From positions 11,160,001-11,224,000 of the forward strand of contig NC_079887.1 in the NCBI RefSeq assembly GCF_029227915.1: DNA of 64,000 bases, written 5' to 3'. A model generated the notes under the pieces. The model made no database searches, was not told where the DNA came from, and saw only the letters and a program-made list of their open reading frames with translations. Below, in pieces: positions 61,432 through 64,000 of the stretch. Position numbers and translations under genes: made by a program. The stretch's first letter is position 1, and every line of letters starts with the position of its first letter. The stretch is from Hydractinia symbiolongicarpus (lineage: Eukaryota; Cnidaria; Hydrozoa; Anthoathecata; Hydractiniidae).

Positions 61432-63240
61432 TTAAATTAAATAGTTTACGTAGTTCTGACATACGTCTCCGTTGATCGATTTTCGTATAAATATACAGGC
61501 TCTAGTATGAAGTAACGCATTACAAGATGGTATTTTGTCGTGTAGGTTTCCATCATGATCAATAATTCTACGAACTCCAAGGTGAAGTTGTGACAGTTTT
61601 ACGCGTTTAGTTACACAGTATGTAACCATAGGCTGTATCATACTTCTGTGGATAGCTGTAGCTAAGACTTTGTTAACCATTGGTCGAATTTTTCCTAAGA
61701 GAAGAAGAGAATTTGTGGCTTTCTGAAGGTATTTTCGAAGTTTTCGTTCAGGTTCAGGTTTGGGTCCAGAGTGATACCAAGATATTTGTATGAAATGGTA
61801 AAAATATGTTGGATCCATATGTCACGTTCAACGTTGTTGGCTGCAGTTAAATATTTTTTGCAGTTCCGAAAAGCATACATTCCGTTTTTCCAGGTTTTAG
61901 ATTAAGTAACATTTCTTTCTCACCGCACCAATCGTATATTCTGTTTCATGTCTAATGATAAACGGGGCTCAATTATATGCGTTTCCTTCCCTGCAACAAT
62001 GAGGACTGTGTCATCAGCATACATGATGGCATCAGAGTGCTTAAGAATTTCAAATAGATTGTCAAAAAATAGAATGAACAGTACGGGCCCCAAAATTGAC
62101 CCTTGTGGTAGTCAGGAGGTAAGTTGATGGTGATCGGAAAGTAAATTGTCATATGTGACACAGTCCAATTAAACAAATAGTCTGTGAACCAGTTCAGTTC
62201 ACGTTTTTTAATACCATGACGGGATAGTTTGGATAGTAACTTTAAGTGACTTAAGATATCAAAAGCATTAGTGAGATTAAAAAACACTCCAACAACTACT
62301 TTTTTCTCGTCTACCTTTCGCCGAATTGAGTTAGTGAAATAAACTGCCTCAAGCTCAGTGGAACGTTTTGATTTCATGCCTCCCTATCATCGTTGATATG
62401 ATGATAGGGAGACATTGATAAGGTGAGTCAAATGGTCGGCGATCACATCCTTACAGTCTTTCAGTAGCCACCGTGGTACGCCATTCAAGCCAACTGATTT
62501 TTTATGCTTTAGATTCCCAAGAAGTTGTTTTACTTCAGCGACAGAAGAAGGATTGAATTGGAACCTTTTGTTTGTTAAATTCTTTGCAGGTTTATGGTAC
62601 GTTTAATCACTAAATAGGAAATTTAAATACTTGAGTTTACCGGCAACTCCGGAGAAGAAGCGGCAAAAACCCTCTGTGATCGCTTTTGGATGGGATATAG
62701 TTTCTTTCTTAGATTTGTTCAGAAATATTTTCTCAAACGCATTCCAGAATTTGCTTGGATATTGAGCAGATTCTTCAAATAATATTTTGTTATAGTTTTG
62801 TTTACATTTCTGAACTTTTAGGTTAACTCTGTTTTTCACTGATTTGGGAGATTTCATATTTCTTGATTTTCTATGAAGCGTATCTCGTAGATTCATTTCC
62901 TTTTTTGCATCGTTTGTCAACCATTTACATGGTTTTCCTCGGATTTTTTTTTCAATACTTGGTGCAAGAATGATCAAACCGTTTAAGAGAGCAGTTTTCA
63001 TAAACTCCCTTTTGTCAAAAAATCGCACATAGATTTGGTATCGTAATGGCAGTAATTTTGGCAGTAATTTTGGATTTTCTTCGGCTGAAACTTCTAATGG
63101 TTTATTTTGCCTACACAGCTTATACTGTCATGATCACTAAACGAAGCTGGTATGACGTCAGTAGTTGCGATAATCGATGAATTTGTCGTAAGAATAACGT
63201 CGATTAGCGTTTAACTTCATTTATACTTCACTTCATTTGT
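61432..63240 (-). pseudogene. Decayed CR1/Jockey/L2-like LINE ORF2 (endonuclease tail to RT)
   Basis: Minus strand, 63225 downward: TLIDVILTTNSS ... ASFSDHDSIS is the C-terminal end of an AP endonuclease with the SDH motif. An open linker of 141 residues (63028-62603) has KPCKWLTNDAKKEMNLRD and a Lys-rich region. The RT core follows in pieces: GVPRWLLKDCKDV, STELEAVYFTNSI, VVVGVFFNLTNAFD (first catalytic Asp position replaced by Asn), then MYADDTVLIVAGK (intact YADD, in another frame), LLNLKPGKTECM and YKYLGITLDPNL. Several frameshifts and a deletion between the endonuclease linker and RT make it inactive. A 12-bp perfect hairpin (CTCCCTATCATC/GATGATAGGGAG, 62380-62412) sits at the deletion. 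Confidence 0.88.
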
Positions 63241-64000
63241 ATCCAATATCCTCAGAGAGAGATGAATGAGGGGTTCATAAATTTAATCAACTTAAATAAT
63301 TATAAACAGCTCAACTATGTTGATGAAACTTAGCAGAAATATATTTTGGCATAAAAGAAAATGAATAGCGGCGATGAAAATTTGCTGACGTCATTAATTT
63401 TGTTATGAGAGAGAGTATGCTTACAATTATTAATAGATTAGATTGGTTCGAATGTGTACTTGTCGCTAAGTTGGGCATTATAGCACGTTACTGAAGTAAC
63501 AACAATACCCCAAAAATTAGGATTTTATTTTTATCTGAAACAGTATTTAGCAACACATCAATACGTTGATAGTGCCTGTCGACCAAATACGGGTCGTGCT
63601 AACCACTCACAAAATTTTCAAGCTGCAAATAACAAATACGATTTATTTTAATCGACTTTGTATTGAACGCTTGCATATAGTAGATCAATTGCAAAACCTG
63701 CTTTTTATGAATAACCAATCCAAGTTTATCGTGGCGTTAACGTGACGGAAAAAATGCAACGATTAGAACTACGCCTTGCGATGGTGATTTTGGGTTGGAA
63801 GTGGTGGTGTTAAGGTTTGAAGATCTGTTGTGCCCTTTATTCTTTTCTAACTACTTCGTATATACAGTTATATTACATTTTTATGTTTTCATATGTTAAC
63901 CCTTATACCACAATGTGCTTGAAGTCTTTTTAACTACGCATTACTTTTATTAGGCACGTCATTAAGATCTGGAACTTTGTGATTTTCTCAAACTTTTGGG
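63241..64000. other. Window end; nothing recognised
   Basis: AT-rich sequence. It may include the 5' part of the truncated LINE, but no conserved endonuclease motif was read further upstream. Confidence 0.4.

Noticed and set aside
36-64000. CRISPR arrays, bacterial operons or prophage
   Set aside because: No regular spaced repeats with unique spacers and no prokaryotic gene organisation; introns and LINE/SINE elements indicate an animal genome.

Overview
The window looks like an AT-rich metazoan genome, most likely a cnidarian and probably a hydrozoan. The case rests on small phase-matched exons with canonical GT..AG borders, intronless class A GPCRs in a tandem array, a DZIP3-type HEPN gene, CR1/L2-like LINE remains and dense short non-autonomous DNA elements. 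Species cannot be named from sequence alone. There are no bacterial features such as operons or ribosome binding sites, and most of the window is non-coding and repeat-rich.

Layout. (1) 1-5400: one ~300 bp repeat occurs twice in direct orientation (1 and 5099). Between the copies lies a phase-consistent five-exon model (1867-3084) for a small secreted acidic protein with a basic tail. A partial, broken duplicate of it lies at ~10590-11030. (2) 12661-15235: a tRNA-derived SINE on the minus strand, then a plus-strand CAP-superfamily gene of at least four exons whose 5' end is not resolved. (3) 18019-18795: a foldback MITE with ~32 bp inverted termini and a perfect 7-bp target duplication. A second, oppositely oriented copy sits at 51345-52083. 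(4) 19290-36631: five tandem, same-strand, intronless class A GPCR loci, three intact (19290, 30190, 35393) and two pseudogenes (22467, 27833). The pseudogenes carry the same single-base deletion in TM6. A broken LINE (25829-26950), a 39-unit CGTC array and a 1.7 kb Tc1/mariner-like non-autonomous element (32230-33922) are scattered through and beside the array. (5) 38340-43780: nested dispersed repeats and a second good SINE copy. (6) 45272-46318 minus: an unrelated intronless class A GPCR with the NPLIY motif. (7) 46939-53400: microsatellites and repeats. (8) 59522 leftward, minus strand: a multi-exon gene whose first large exon encodes a DZIP3-like HEPN domain with an RNLFSH motif, a Cys/His-rich insertion and a possible SEA-like region. 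It ends in a clean splice donor, and two candidate downstream exons look like a duplicated exon pair. (9) 61432-63240 minus: a decayed LINE retaining the endonuclease SDH motif, the RT core and YADD in different frames.

The GPCR cluster is the dominant functional theme. Near-identical blocks in TM1-TM3 and TM6-TM7, next to diverged loops, suggest ongoing sequence exchange among paralogues. The ligand is unknown. TM3 position 3.32 is not Asp and TM7 has no opsin Lys, so neither amine receptor nor opsin is supported.
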